DNA of 60,625 nucleotides from Streptomyces sp. TRM49041 (GTDB taxonomy: Bacteria > Actinomycetota > Actinomycetes > Streptomycetales > Streptomycetaceae): contig NZ_VSRY01000118.1 of assembly GCF_008271805.1 (NCBI RefSeq), positions 1 through 60,625 on the forward strand. The letters are read 5' to 3'. Below, in pieces: positions 53,252-60,625 of the stretch (positions are counted from its first letter, which is position 1; every line of letters begins with the position of its first letter). The translations under genes were made by a program, and so were the position numbers. The notes beneath the pieces were generated by a model. It saw only the letters and a list, made by a program, of their open reading frames with translations, ran no database searches and had not been told where the DNA came from.

Positions 53252-54409
53252 TCAGCGCCGTGCCGTCACCGTGCCCTCCACGGCGAACAGCTGCTCCTCG
53301 ACATGGTCGAGCGCCAGTCGCAAGGCCCCCGTGGCGACGGCGGCCTCGCCCAGCAGTGACAGCTCCACGCGCGGCGGCCGCAGGCAGAACCGCGCCAGCT
53401 CCTCCCGCAGCGGCGGCAGAATCCCGTCCAGCCCGGCGGCCCAGCCGCCGACCACCACCAGCTCCGGGTCGAGCGCCAGGACCAGCGCCGCCACGTCGTG
53501 CACCAGCCGCTCCGTGAACCGGTCCACCGCCGCCCGCGCCCGCTCGTCGCCCTGCCGCGCCCGGGCGAACACCTCGGCGACCGCCTGCTCGTCCAGCGGG
53601 TGCAGCGGCTCGTCCGTCGTCGACAGCAGCGTCTCCGGCGTCTCGCCCCGCCCCAGCAGGTGCAGTGCCCCGATCTCGCCGGCCGCCCCGCCGAACCCCC
53701 GGTGCAGTCGCCCGCCGATCAGCGATCCGGCACCCGGGCTCAGCCCGGCAAGTACGAAGACGATGTCGTCCGAGTCGATAGCGGCACCCTTCCAATGCTC
53801 GGCCACGGCCGCCGCGTTGGCGTCGTTCTCCACGAGCACCGGGCAGCGGAACGACCGCCGCAGCCGGTCGCCGAGCGCCAGCCCGGTCCACCCTGGGAGC
53901 GCCGTACCCAGCCGGACCGTCCCGTCCGCCTCGACGATCCCGGGCGTGCCCACGCCGACGGCCCGCAGTGCGCCACGCGCGACACCGGTACGACGCAGTA
54001 CGTCGGCGACCGCCGCGCGGACCCGCTCCAGCCTCTCGTCGGCCGACGCGGTCTCCGAGACCTCCCGCGCACCGGCGCCGATGATCCGCCCGTCCAGCCC
54101 GGACAGCAGCGCGGCCACGCGGTGCGGCCCGATCTCGATGCCAAGGAGATGGCCGGCCTCGGCCCGGAACCGGTACCGGCGGGCCGGCCGCCCCTGGCGC
54201 CGCACCTCGCCCTCCTCGGGCCCGGCCTCGACCACGAGCCCCGCCTCGATGAGCCCCTCGGTCACACCCTCGACCGTGGGGCGGGACAGGCCGGTGAGAC
54301 GGGTGAGGTCGGTCAGCGTGCGGGCCTCACCGCCGCGCAGCGCATGGAGTACCACCGCGGAGTTGATCCGCCGCAGCAGCGAAGGGTCGCCGCCGGTCAG
54401 CCGGCCCAC
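53252..54409 (-). CDS. ROK-family transcriptional regulator
   Basis: 385 residues, GTG 54409 with GGAGG seven bases upstream. N-terminal winged helix (RRINSAVVLHALRGGEARTLTDLTRLTGLSRPTVEGVTEGLIEAGLV), then the ROK domain: LLGIEIGPHRVAALLSGLDGRIIGAGAREV, VGVGTPGIVEADGTVRLG, VLVENDANAAAVAEHWKG. The CxCGxxGCxE zinc motif of sugar-binding ROK kinases is missing here (GGRLHRGFGGAAGEIGALHLLGRGE), so it is a regulator that has lost kinase-type zinc. Ligand unknown. It may act with the neighbouring GntR regulator on sugar genes. Confidence 0.9.
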   Translation of the reverse strand: MGRLTGGDPSLLRRINSAVVLHALRGGEARTLTDLTRLTGLSRPTVEGVTEGLIEAGLVVEAGPEEGEVRRQGRPARRYRFRAEAGHLLGIEIGPHRVAALLSGLDGRIIGAGAREVSETASADERLERVRAAVADVLRRTGVARGALRAVGVGTPGIVEADGTVRLGTALPGWTGLALGDRLRRSFRCPVLVENDANAAAVAEHWKGAAIDSDDIVFVLAGLSPGAGSLIGGRLHRGFGGAAGEIGALHLLGRGETPETLLSTTDEPLHPLDEQAVAEVFARARQGDERARAAVDRFTERLVHDVAALVLALDPELVVVGGWAAGLDGILPPLREELARFCLRPPRVELSLLGEAAVATGALRLALDHVEEQLFAVEGTVTARR

Positions 54410-54498
54410 CGTGTGTCCTCCCAGCTCGTGCCGCGTGTCTGCCGGATGGTACTCAATGCTGGGTCGGGCGGCGACCGCGGGCCCGCCCCGGCCCTGGG

Positions 54499-54562
54499 CG
54501 CCCCGCGCGGCACGTCCCGGACCCGATGACCGCCCCGCGCGGCACGGCCCTGGACCCGACGG
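54499..54562. repeat. Two 32-bp tandem imperfect repeats upstream of the ROK gene
   Basis: cgccccgcgcggcacg occurs at 54499-54514 and 54531-54546, and each is followed by a similar ggacccga-containing half, giving two 32-bp units. They lie between the ROK start and the small conserved gene. Possible regulator binding array; otherwise a local duplication. Confidence 0.5.
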
Positions 54563-54652
54563 CCGCCCCTGCGGCGCCGACCGACCCGCGGTCGTCCCCA
54601 GGCGTGACCTGACGCCACGCCAATTGTCAGTGCGGAAGGCTTTACTGGACCC

Positions 54653-55087
54653 ATGACCACGGCCCGTCACCTGGCGACCATCGACCTGCTGCGCTCCCGT
54701 CCCTTCCCCGGGGAGCGCAGCAGATCGGACGTGGGCGACAGCGGCCCCGGTTACCACCTGGCCGAGCTCGCCACCAGCGAGGACTTCTGGGAGGACCGCA
54801 GCCGCGTCGAGCTGGTCGCGGAGCAGTACGAGGCGGAGCGCGACGCGCTGGGGGTGCTCCTCACCGCCCGCTGGGGGGAGCCGCAGATCTTCAGCCTCTG
54901 GTCGGTGTTCCGGCGCGGCATGGACGGCGAGGACATACCCGAGCCGTGGGACGGCCTCAGCAACCATGTGCCCGACTTGCATCTGTGGCGTGCGGACGGC
55001 CGCTGGATAGCACTGGGCGTCTCCCAGTGGGACAGGGAACTGCCGTTCCAACTGCTCGCCGTGATCACGGACACGGATCCGCCGTAG
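54653..55087 (+). CDS. Conserved hypothetical protein
   Basis: 144 residues, ATG 54653 (MTTARHLATIDLLRSRPFPG). Acidic, soluble: VELVAEQYEAERDALGVLLTARWGEPQIFSLWSVFRRGMDGEDIPEPWDGLSNHVPDLHLWRADGRWIALGVSQWDRELPFQLL. I recognise it as a widespread Streptomyces family without assigned function. Length normal; followed at once by an integrase fragment. Confidence 0.7.
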   Translation: MTTARHLATIDLLRSRPFPGERSRSDVGDSGPGYHLAELATSEDFWEDRSRVELVAEQYEAERDALGVLLTARWGEPQIFSLWSVFRRGMDGEDIPEPWDGLSNHVPDLHLWRADGRWIALGVSQWDRELPFQLLAVITDTDPP

Positions 55088-55097
55088 CGGCCGCGCG

Positions 55098-55382
55098 ACG
55101 AGGACGTATCGCCACTACCAGGAACACCTACAACACCGCCGCCAGGTCCGCCCCGATGGCGAGTACCGCGACACGACGAACGCGGAGTGGTCGGAGTTCG
55201 AGGAGCACTTCGACCGCCGCAAGGTCGAACTCGGCTCCTGCGGACGCCCCTACGGCACCTCCTGCCAACACGGACACGCCTGCTTAACCGAACTGATAAT
55301 GGTGGCCCTGTTTCTGCGTACTGAGATCGTCATCTCACGCAGGGTCGGCCTCGGGGAACATCGGTACAGCGGTTATCGGTGA
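55098..55382 (+). pseudogene. C-terminal fragment of a site-specific integrase
   Basis: The frame reads YQEHLQHRRQVRPDGEYRD, WSEFEEHFDRRKVELGSCGR and PYGTSCQHGHACL, the cysteine/histidine-rich tail of a family of Streptomyces recombinases, where intact copies go on to RCPML. Homology stops at about 55287; the frame then continues to TGA 55382 without similarity. The catalytic part is absent; the 5' side is cut 10 bp after the neighbouring gene. Confidence 0.7.
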
Positions 55383-58300
55383 GAACGATCACGGTCGGCT
55401 AGCACAGTGATCCACTTCGCCGCTGGGGTTCGGTGAAACGCCTCCGGGCCTGGTCCGGGGCTGGCTACGGTCCGGCTCGTGCCGGTGGAATTTCTGAGTG
55501 ATGAGCAGGCCGAGGCGTACGGGACGTTCGCCGAGGAGCCGACGAGGCCCGAGCTGGAGCGGTTCTTCTTCCTGGACGACGTGGACCGGGACCTGATCGC
55601 CCTGCGGCGGACGGAGCATCACCGGCTCGGGTTCGCGCTCCAGATGTGCACGGTGCGCTACGTCGGTCTGTTCCTGGAGGACCCGCTCGCGGTGCCGTGG
55701 CCGGTGATCGAGCACCTGGCCGCGCAGCTCGGCATCGAGGACCTGCCGGTGGTCAAGAGGTACGCGGAGCGGCGCCAGACGCTGTACGACCACGCGTGGG
55801 AGATCCGGGACGCCTACGGCTACCACCCCTACGAGGATGCCGAGTGGGGGCCGGCGGTTTCGTACGTTCCTGCACGGGCGTGCGTGGACGCACGCCGAGG
55901 GCCCGAAGGCGCTGTTCGACCATGCGGTGGGCTGGCTGCGACGTCACCAGGTGCTGTTGCCTGGGGTGTCGGTGCTGGCCCGGCAGGTGTCGGAGGCGCG
56001 GGAGGTTGCGGAGAAGCGGCTGCACGCCACCGTCGCGGGCGCCGCCCGCCGCGCGGACCCTGCGCTGCCCGGGGATCTGGTGGCGGCGTTGAAGACGCCG
56101 AAGGGCTCGCGGTTCTCGGAGCTGGAGCGGCTGCGCTGGCCGCCGACGCGGACGACGGGCACCGCGTTCGCCCGCGCGCTGGAGCGGGTGGACGAGATCG
56201 GGGCCTACCGGCTGCGGCGGCTGAAGTTGTCGCAGATCCCGCCGAACCGGATGGCGGCGCTAGCCCGGTACGCGCTGGGGTCGAGGGCGCCGCTGCTGGA
56301 GCGGGCGGCGGAGCCGAAGCGCACGGCGATGCTCACCGCGGTGATGCGGCACTTGGAGGCGAAGGCGATCGACGAGGCTCTGGACCTGTTCCAGGTCCTG
56401 ATGGCCACCCGGCTGCTGAACACGGCGAAGCGGAAGACGGAGAAGGAGCGGCCGCTGAGCGCGGCGGCCACCGTGGTGACCCTGGTGCCCGAGGACGAGA
56501 ACTCGGCCGAGATCGCCATGCGGGCCGCGCTCGCGAACCGGTACGCGACGGTGCGGCCGTTCCTGTCCCTGCTGGGCGAGTCGAAAGCGCTGGACGCGGC
56601 AAGCGCCGGGAAACGGGTCCTGGCCGGGGTGCGCGGCCTGCCGGCGCTGGCCCGGCGGAAGGTGGGGGTGAAGCCGCTGCTGCCGCGCGAGGTGGACGAC
56701 AAGCCCGTACTGCCCGCGTGGCGCAAGGCGGTGTACGCCAACCCGGATCTGCCGCAGGGCGCGGTGGACCGGGACGCCTACGTGGTGTGCGTGCTGGAGC
56801 AGCTGCACCGGGCCCTGAACAACCGTGACGTGTTCGCCTCGCCCTCGCACCGCTGGTCCAACCCGCGCGCCCGCCTGCTGGACGGGCCAGACTGGGACGC
56901 GGTCGAGGAGGACGTGCTGGCCGGGCTGAGCCTGGACATGCCCGTCACCGAGGACCTGGCGGAGCTGGTGCGGGGCCTGGACGCCAGATGGAAGCAGCTC
57001 GCCGAGCGTCTGGAAGAGGCCGGGCCGGCGGCGAGGGTCTCCATCGAGGTGCAGGACGACGGGCGGGTGAAGCTGAACGTCGACAAGCTCGGCGCGCTCG
57101 GCGAGCCGAAGTCCCTAACCTGGCTGCTCCAGCGGGTCGAGCGGATGCTCCCGAAGATCGACCTGCCGGACCTGCTGTTCGAGGTAAACGCCTGGACCGG
57201 CTTCCTGGACGCCTTCGTGTATCTCGGCGACGGCACGACCCGGATGAAGGACCTGTCCACCTCGGTGGTCGCGCTGCTGGTGTCCGAGGCGTGCAACATC
57301 GGCCTGGTCCCGGTGGTCAACCCCGGCTACGAGGCGCTTACCCGGGCCCGGCTCGTGCACGTCGACCAGTACTACCTGCGCGCCGACACCATCGCCGCGG
57401 CGAACGCCGCGCTCATCGCCGCCCAGGCCGCCGTGCCCATCGTGAAGTTCTGGGGCGAGGGCCTGCTCGCCTCGGTGGACGGGCTGCGCTTCGTCGTCCC
57501 CGTCCGCACCATCAATGCCGCGCCGTCGCCGAAGTACTTCGGATTCAAGCGCGGCATCACCTGGCTCAACGCCGTCAACGACCAGGTCGCGGGCATCGGG
57601 CAGATGGTCGTCCCAGGCACCCCACGCGACTCCCTGCACATCCTGGACGCGCTGCTGAACCTCGACGGCGGGGTCAAGCCGGAGTTGGTGGCCACCGACA
57701 ACGCCTCGTACTCCGACATGGTGTTCGGCCTGTTCAAGATCCTCGGCTACAACTTCAGCCCCAGGTTCCGCGACTTGGACGACCAGCGGTTCTGGCGGGC
57801 CACGATGCCCGGCGTCGAGACGGGCAGCTACGGCGCGGTGGAGGACCTGGCCCGCAACCGCGTGAACCTGAACAAGGTGATCACGCACTGGCCGGACATG
57901 CTGAAGGTCGCCGGTTCCCTGGTCACCAACCAGGTCCGCGCCTACGACCTGCTGCGCATGTTCGGACGCGACGGCCGCCCGACCCCGTTGGCCGTCGCGT
58001 TCGCCGAGTACGGGCGCATCGCCAAGACCGAGCACCTGCTGCGCGTGGTCGACCCGGTCGACGACACCTACCGCAGGCAGATGAACCGGCAGCTCACCGT
58101 GCAGGAGTCCCGCCACAAGCTGGCCCGGGACGTGTGCCACGGCAAGCGCGGCACCATCCACCAGGCATACCGCGACGGCATGGAGGACCAGCTCGGCGCG
58201 CTCGGCCTGGTCCTCAACGCCATCGTGCTGTGGACCACGAAGTACATCGACGCCGCCGTCGCCCAGCTCCAGGCCGAGGGCCACGAGATCCGCGACGAGG

Positions 58301-58483
58301 ATGTCGCACCCGCCTCTCCCCGCTCAAGCACCGCAACCTGAACCTGCTCGGCCGCTACAGCTTCACCGCACAGGTCCCGGATGCCGGCGTCCTGCGCCCG
58401 CTGCGCGACCCCGACGCACCCGAGCTGGACGAAGACGACGACGGGAGCGGACAGGGCTAAGGGTGGCCGACCAGTGTGGCGAA
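55383..58483 (+). mobile_element. Tn3-family element, limits not resolved
   Basis: The transposase gene sits between an integrase fragment at left and an intact winged-helix gene at right (its stop is at 58484). I could not find matching 38-bp inverted repeats, so one or both ends may be missing, and the coordinates are only the space between neighbouring homologies. Confidence 0.4.
55479..58460 (+). pseudogene. Tn3-family transposase with two frameshifts
   Basis: About 990 residues in three frames. GTG 55479 opens VPVEFLSDEQAEAYGTFAEEP (DUF4158 region) to DAEWG. One extra G in the run at about 55848 shifts to RRFRTFLHGRAWTHAEGPKA. Most of the protein follows, with the DDE core (VATDNASYSDMVFGLFKILG; HGKRGTIHQAYRDGMEDQLGALG). 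At about 58305 a second shift is needed to join EIRDEDVA to SPLKHRNLNLLGRYSF. Otherwise intact. No terminal inverted repeats or resolvase were found. Confidence 0.85.
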
Positions 58484-59455
58484 CTACGGCGGCCAAGCGC
58501 CCGCAACCAGGGTGCCGAGGGCAGTGCGTTGGTGGGTGACCGAGCGGCCTGTGCGGGTTGTCGTCGCCATGCCTGCCGATCTGAGCGCCGCCGCGTGGGA
58601 CGAGGCCGTCGCGTTGCTGACGTGGAGGGCGCGGGCCAGGGATGTCGTGGTGTGAGGCTCGGCGAGGAGGCGCAGGGCGTCCAGCCGGGTGCGGCCCAGG
58701 ACGGCGGCCAGGGTCTCGGTGGCGACGACCGGGCGCCCCGCGGTGGGAGGGAGCCCGGGACCGGCTGGGTACGTCAGGACCGCGGGATGGCCTGGGGTGT
58801 CGTGGAGAAGTGGGCCCGCCGGGTGGTGGAAGGTGGGCAGCAGAACCAGGCCGCGCCCGTTGAGGCAGACGTCGCGGTCCGGCGCTGCACTGGGCCATTC
58901 CCACACACCCTCGTGGAGTCGGCTGCCCGGGGCCAGGCCGGTCAACGTGGCGGCCACGCCGTGCTCGGCGACGGTCAGGGCGTAGCGGGTGAACTCCTCA
59001 CGGTGCAGATCCTGTACGACGGACCAGACCGGGGCGAGGACCGTCTCGTACGCGGCCTGCTGGGCGCGGTGCATGGTGCGCCAGGCCGTCTCGTCGCCCG
59101 CGTGCAGGCCGCGGATCCAGCGAGGCGCGGGCATCGTCCCGTAGACCCGCTCCAGCTCGGAGCGGACGAGACCGGGGCTGGTGGCGCGGATCTGTTCGAA
59201 GCCGTCGGCCATGGTGTCGCCGATGACGTCGAGGAAGGAAGGCGGGCGGCCCGCTGGAACCAGGTCGGCGAGCGGGTTAGCTGCGGCCGGGAGGGAGCGC
59301 AGGACGCGTCCGCGCCACGGCGCGAACAGCGGCCCGCCACGCCGGGTCACGGCTGTCGTCAGGACGGCGTGCAGCTCTTGGAGCGGCGCCGGGCGGGGTG
59401 CGAAGCGGATTTGGGCGAAGTCCTGCGCGGTGAAGTGGATTCGCAGCACCCTCAC
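58484..59455 (-). CDS. ArsR-like winged-helix regulator
   Basis: 323 residues from GTG 59455 (GTG 59449 also possible, with better GGAG spacing). N-terminal two-thirds is a conserved actinobacterial domain of unknown ligand: RIHFTAQDFAQIRFAPRPAPLQELHAVL, GGPLFAPWRGRVLRSLP, LPTFHHPAGPLLHD. C-terminal helix-turn-helix: AVLGRTRLDALRLLAEPHTTTSLARALHVSNATASSHAAALRSAGMATTTRTGR. Common Streptomyces type. Divergent from the Tat hydrolase, which may be the target. Confidence 0.85.
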   Translation of the reverse strand: MRVLRIHFTAQDFAQIRFAPRPAPLQELHAVLTTAVTRRGGPLFAPWRGRVLRSLPAAANPLADLVPAGRPPSFLDVIGDTMADGFEQIRATSPGLVRSELERVYGTMPAPRWIRGLHAGDETAWRTMHRAQQAAYETVLAPVWSVVQDLHREEFTRYALTVAEHGVAATLTGLAPGSRLHEGVWEWPSAAPDRDVCLNGRGLVLLPTFHHPAGPLLHDTPGHPAVLTYPAGPGLPPTAGRPVVATETLAAVLGRTRLDALRLLAEPHTTTSLARALHVSNATASSHAAALRSAGMATTTRTGRSVTHQRTALGTLVAGAWPP

Positions 59456-59534
59456 AGCTCCTCGTCCTGGGCCAGCCTTTCGGCCAGGGCCTGAACCTTC
59501 GCACCGTGATGGCCCCCGCCCCAAGGATGTTCGT

Positions 59535-60608
59535 ATGACTTCTCGACGCACTCTTTTGAAAGGCACCCTATTGGGGAGTGCCGCCGCCCTGCTGCCCACG
59601 GCTGCGTCCGCCTCCGGTGGCGGCCCGGTCCTCCGGCTGCCCGCGCCCGCCGGCCCGTACCCCGTAGGCATGCAGACGGTCCATCTGACGGACCCGTCCC
59701 GGACCGACCCATGGGTGGGCGGCGTGCGGGAGTTGATGCTGACCGTCCTGTACCCGGCCCGATCGGTACGCGGCTTCTCCCGGGCCCCGCAGCTCACCCC
59801 GGCCGAGGCCAGGGAGTTCGCCGAGTACGCGCCGCACGTTCATCCGGGACTGCCGGAGCCGGGAATGGTGGACTGGGGCGCGGTCCTCACCCACGGGTAC
59901 ATGGGCGCGCCGCCGCTGCCCGGGCGGCGGCCGGTGCTGGTGTACTCACCCGGCGGTGGTGACTCCCGCACGCTCGGCACAACCCTCGCCGAGGACCTGG
60001 CGAGTAACGGCCGAGTGGTCGTCCTCGTCGACCACCCCGGTGACGCTTCTCAGGTGGAGCTGCCCACCGGAATGCGGACGACCGTCCTGATCGGACCCCC
60101 GGACCCGGCGACCTTCCGCACGATGGTGGACACCCGGATCGCGGACCTCCGCCTGGTCCTGGACCGGCTCAGCGACCTACAGCTCGCACCGGCCATGGAC
60201 ACCTGCCGGATCGGGATGTACGGGCACTCCGCAGGCGGCACGGCGGCGGTGTACGCGGCCCGTGACGACCGCCGGGTCGGCGCGGTGGTGAACCTGGAGG
60301 GCTATCTCGACCTGTACCCGACGCTGGCCGGCTTCGATCAGCCGCTGCTGCTGTTCCGCTCCGACGGATTCGACGGCGCCGCCCGTATCGAGTCGTCCTG
60401 GGCGGGCCTTCCCGGCCGCAGCAGGCTGCTCCCCGACGCGAACCACTGGGCATTCACCGACTACGGCTCGCTCGTCCCTCGACTCCAGACTTCCGGTCTC
60501 GTGACAGCGACGGCGCGGACCGCGCTCGTCGGCACCGGCGACCCTGCGATGACACTCGCTGAGGTACGGCGCCGGGTAGGGACCTTCTTCGCCCGCCATC
60601 TCTCGTAA
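59535..60608 (+). CDS. Secreted (Tat) alpha/beta hydrolase
   Basis: 357 residues, ATG 59535 (AAGGA eight bases upstream). Twin-arginine signal SRRTLLKGTLLGSAAALLPTAASA. Platelet-activating-factor acetylhydrolase-like fold: ELMLTVLYPARSVRGF, RRPVLVYSPGGGDSRTLG, GMYGHSAGGTAAVYA (nucleophile Ser), VVNLEGYLDL (Asp/Glu region), DANHWAFTD (His). Exported lipase/esterase-like enzyme. Complete; ends 17 bp before the window edge. Confidence 0.88.
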   Translation: MTSRRTLLKGTLLGSAAALLPTAASASGGGPVLRLPAPAGPYPVGMQTVHLTDPSRTDPWVGGVRELMLTVLYPARSVRGFSRAPQLTPAEAREFAEYAPHVHPGLPEPGMVDWGAVLTHGYMGAPPLPGRRPVLVYSPGGGDSRTLGTTLAEDLASNGRVVVLVDHPGDASQVELPTGMRTTVLIGPPDPATFRTMVDTRIADLRLVLDRLSDLQLAPAMDTCRIGMYGHSAGGTAAVYAARDDRRVGAVVNLEGYLDLYPTLAGFDQPLLLFRSDGFDGAARIESSWAGLPGRSRLLPDANHWAFTDYGSLVPRLQTSGLVTATARTALVGTGDPAMTLAEVRRRVGTFFARHLS

Positions 60609-60625
60609 CGGAACTACGAGGCGGC

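Noticed and set aside
55285..55480. Left inverted repeat of the Tn3 element
   Set aside because: Short sequences such as gggtcggcctcgggga near 55358 looked possible, but no matching inverted copy was seen to the right of the transposase.

Overview
The window looks like a Streptomyces chromosome. It is very GC-rich, it uses GTG and TTG starts freely, many genes are joined by 4-base ATGA or GTGA overlaps, and the gene families are typical of the genus: a divergent third EF-Tu, a SpoIIE/ATPase stress phosphatase, SWIM and DUF6493 genes, and a Lrp-rhodanese pair. Almost all intact genes have full-length, recognisable products. The damaged genes are concentrated at the two ends (1-4.7 kb and 55.1-58.5 kb) plus one decayed regulator-transporter pair at 50.4-51.4 kb.

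Layout. 1-4.7 kb is scarred accessory DNA: an IS5-family transposase cut by the window edge, a second transposase fragment, an AbiEii-like nucleotidyltransferase with a one-base frameshift behind a small conserved partner gene, and fused remnants of a carbamoyltransferase and a MazG-like pyrophosphohydrolase, closed by a very strong terminator. 4.9-16.2 kb is housekeeping and membrane biology: uppP, a TVP38-like protein, a cysteine-free EF-Tu paralogue (tuf3-like) with an attenuator-like leader, a spermidine-synthase-like methyltransferase, an MFS exporter, a Pro/Gln-rich anchored surface protein, a hot-dog thioesterase, DedA, a gamma-carbonic anhydrase, a hexapeptide acyltransferase, and a divergent EamA transporter/XRE-cupin regulator pair. 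16.3-22.2 kb holds a large GAF-PAS-GAF-SpoIIE-ATPase protein directly followed by a three-gene sugar ABC importer.

23.9-32 kb carries a complete [NiFe]-hydrogenase maturation set (hypA-B-F-C-D-E plus the CO-ligand gene hypX) with no hydrogenase structural gene in the window. Next to it at 32-37 kb are a low-affinity iron permease-like protein, a hemerythrin, and an alternative respiratory set (qcrB-, ctaF- and ctaD-like) that lacks the usual partner subunits. The two clusters are plausibly functionally linked: aerobic H2 oxidation feeding a quinol-to-oxygen chain. This is inference. 37-42.6 kb has sbcD-sbcC, a Lrp/AsnC regulator and a rhodanese. 42.6-50.3 kb has a DUF885 metallopeptidase-like protein, a membrane-anchored ACT-GNAT protein, and the DUF6493-SWIM pair. 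50.4-51.4 kb is a decayed MocR regulator and EamA transporter that still flank an intact-looking direct-repeat operator. 51.4-55.1 kb has a hydrolase, a GntR/UTRA regulator with a palindrome over its own -35 box, a ROK regulator and a small conserved protein. 55.1-58.5 kb is an integrase fragment followed by a Tn3-family transposase gene with two frameshifts. The window ends with a winged-helix regulator and a Tat-exported alpha/beta hydrolase.

No tRNA, rRNA or CRISPR array was recognised.
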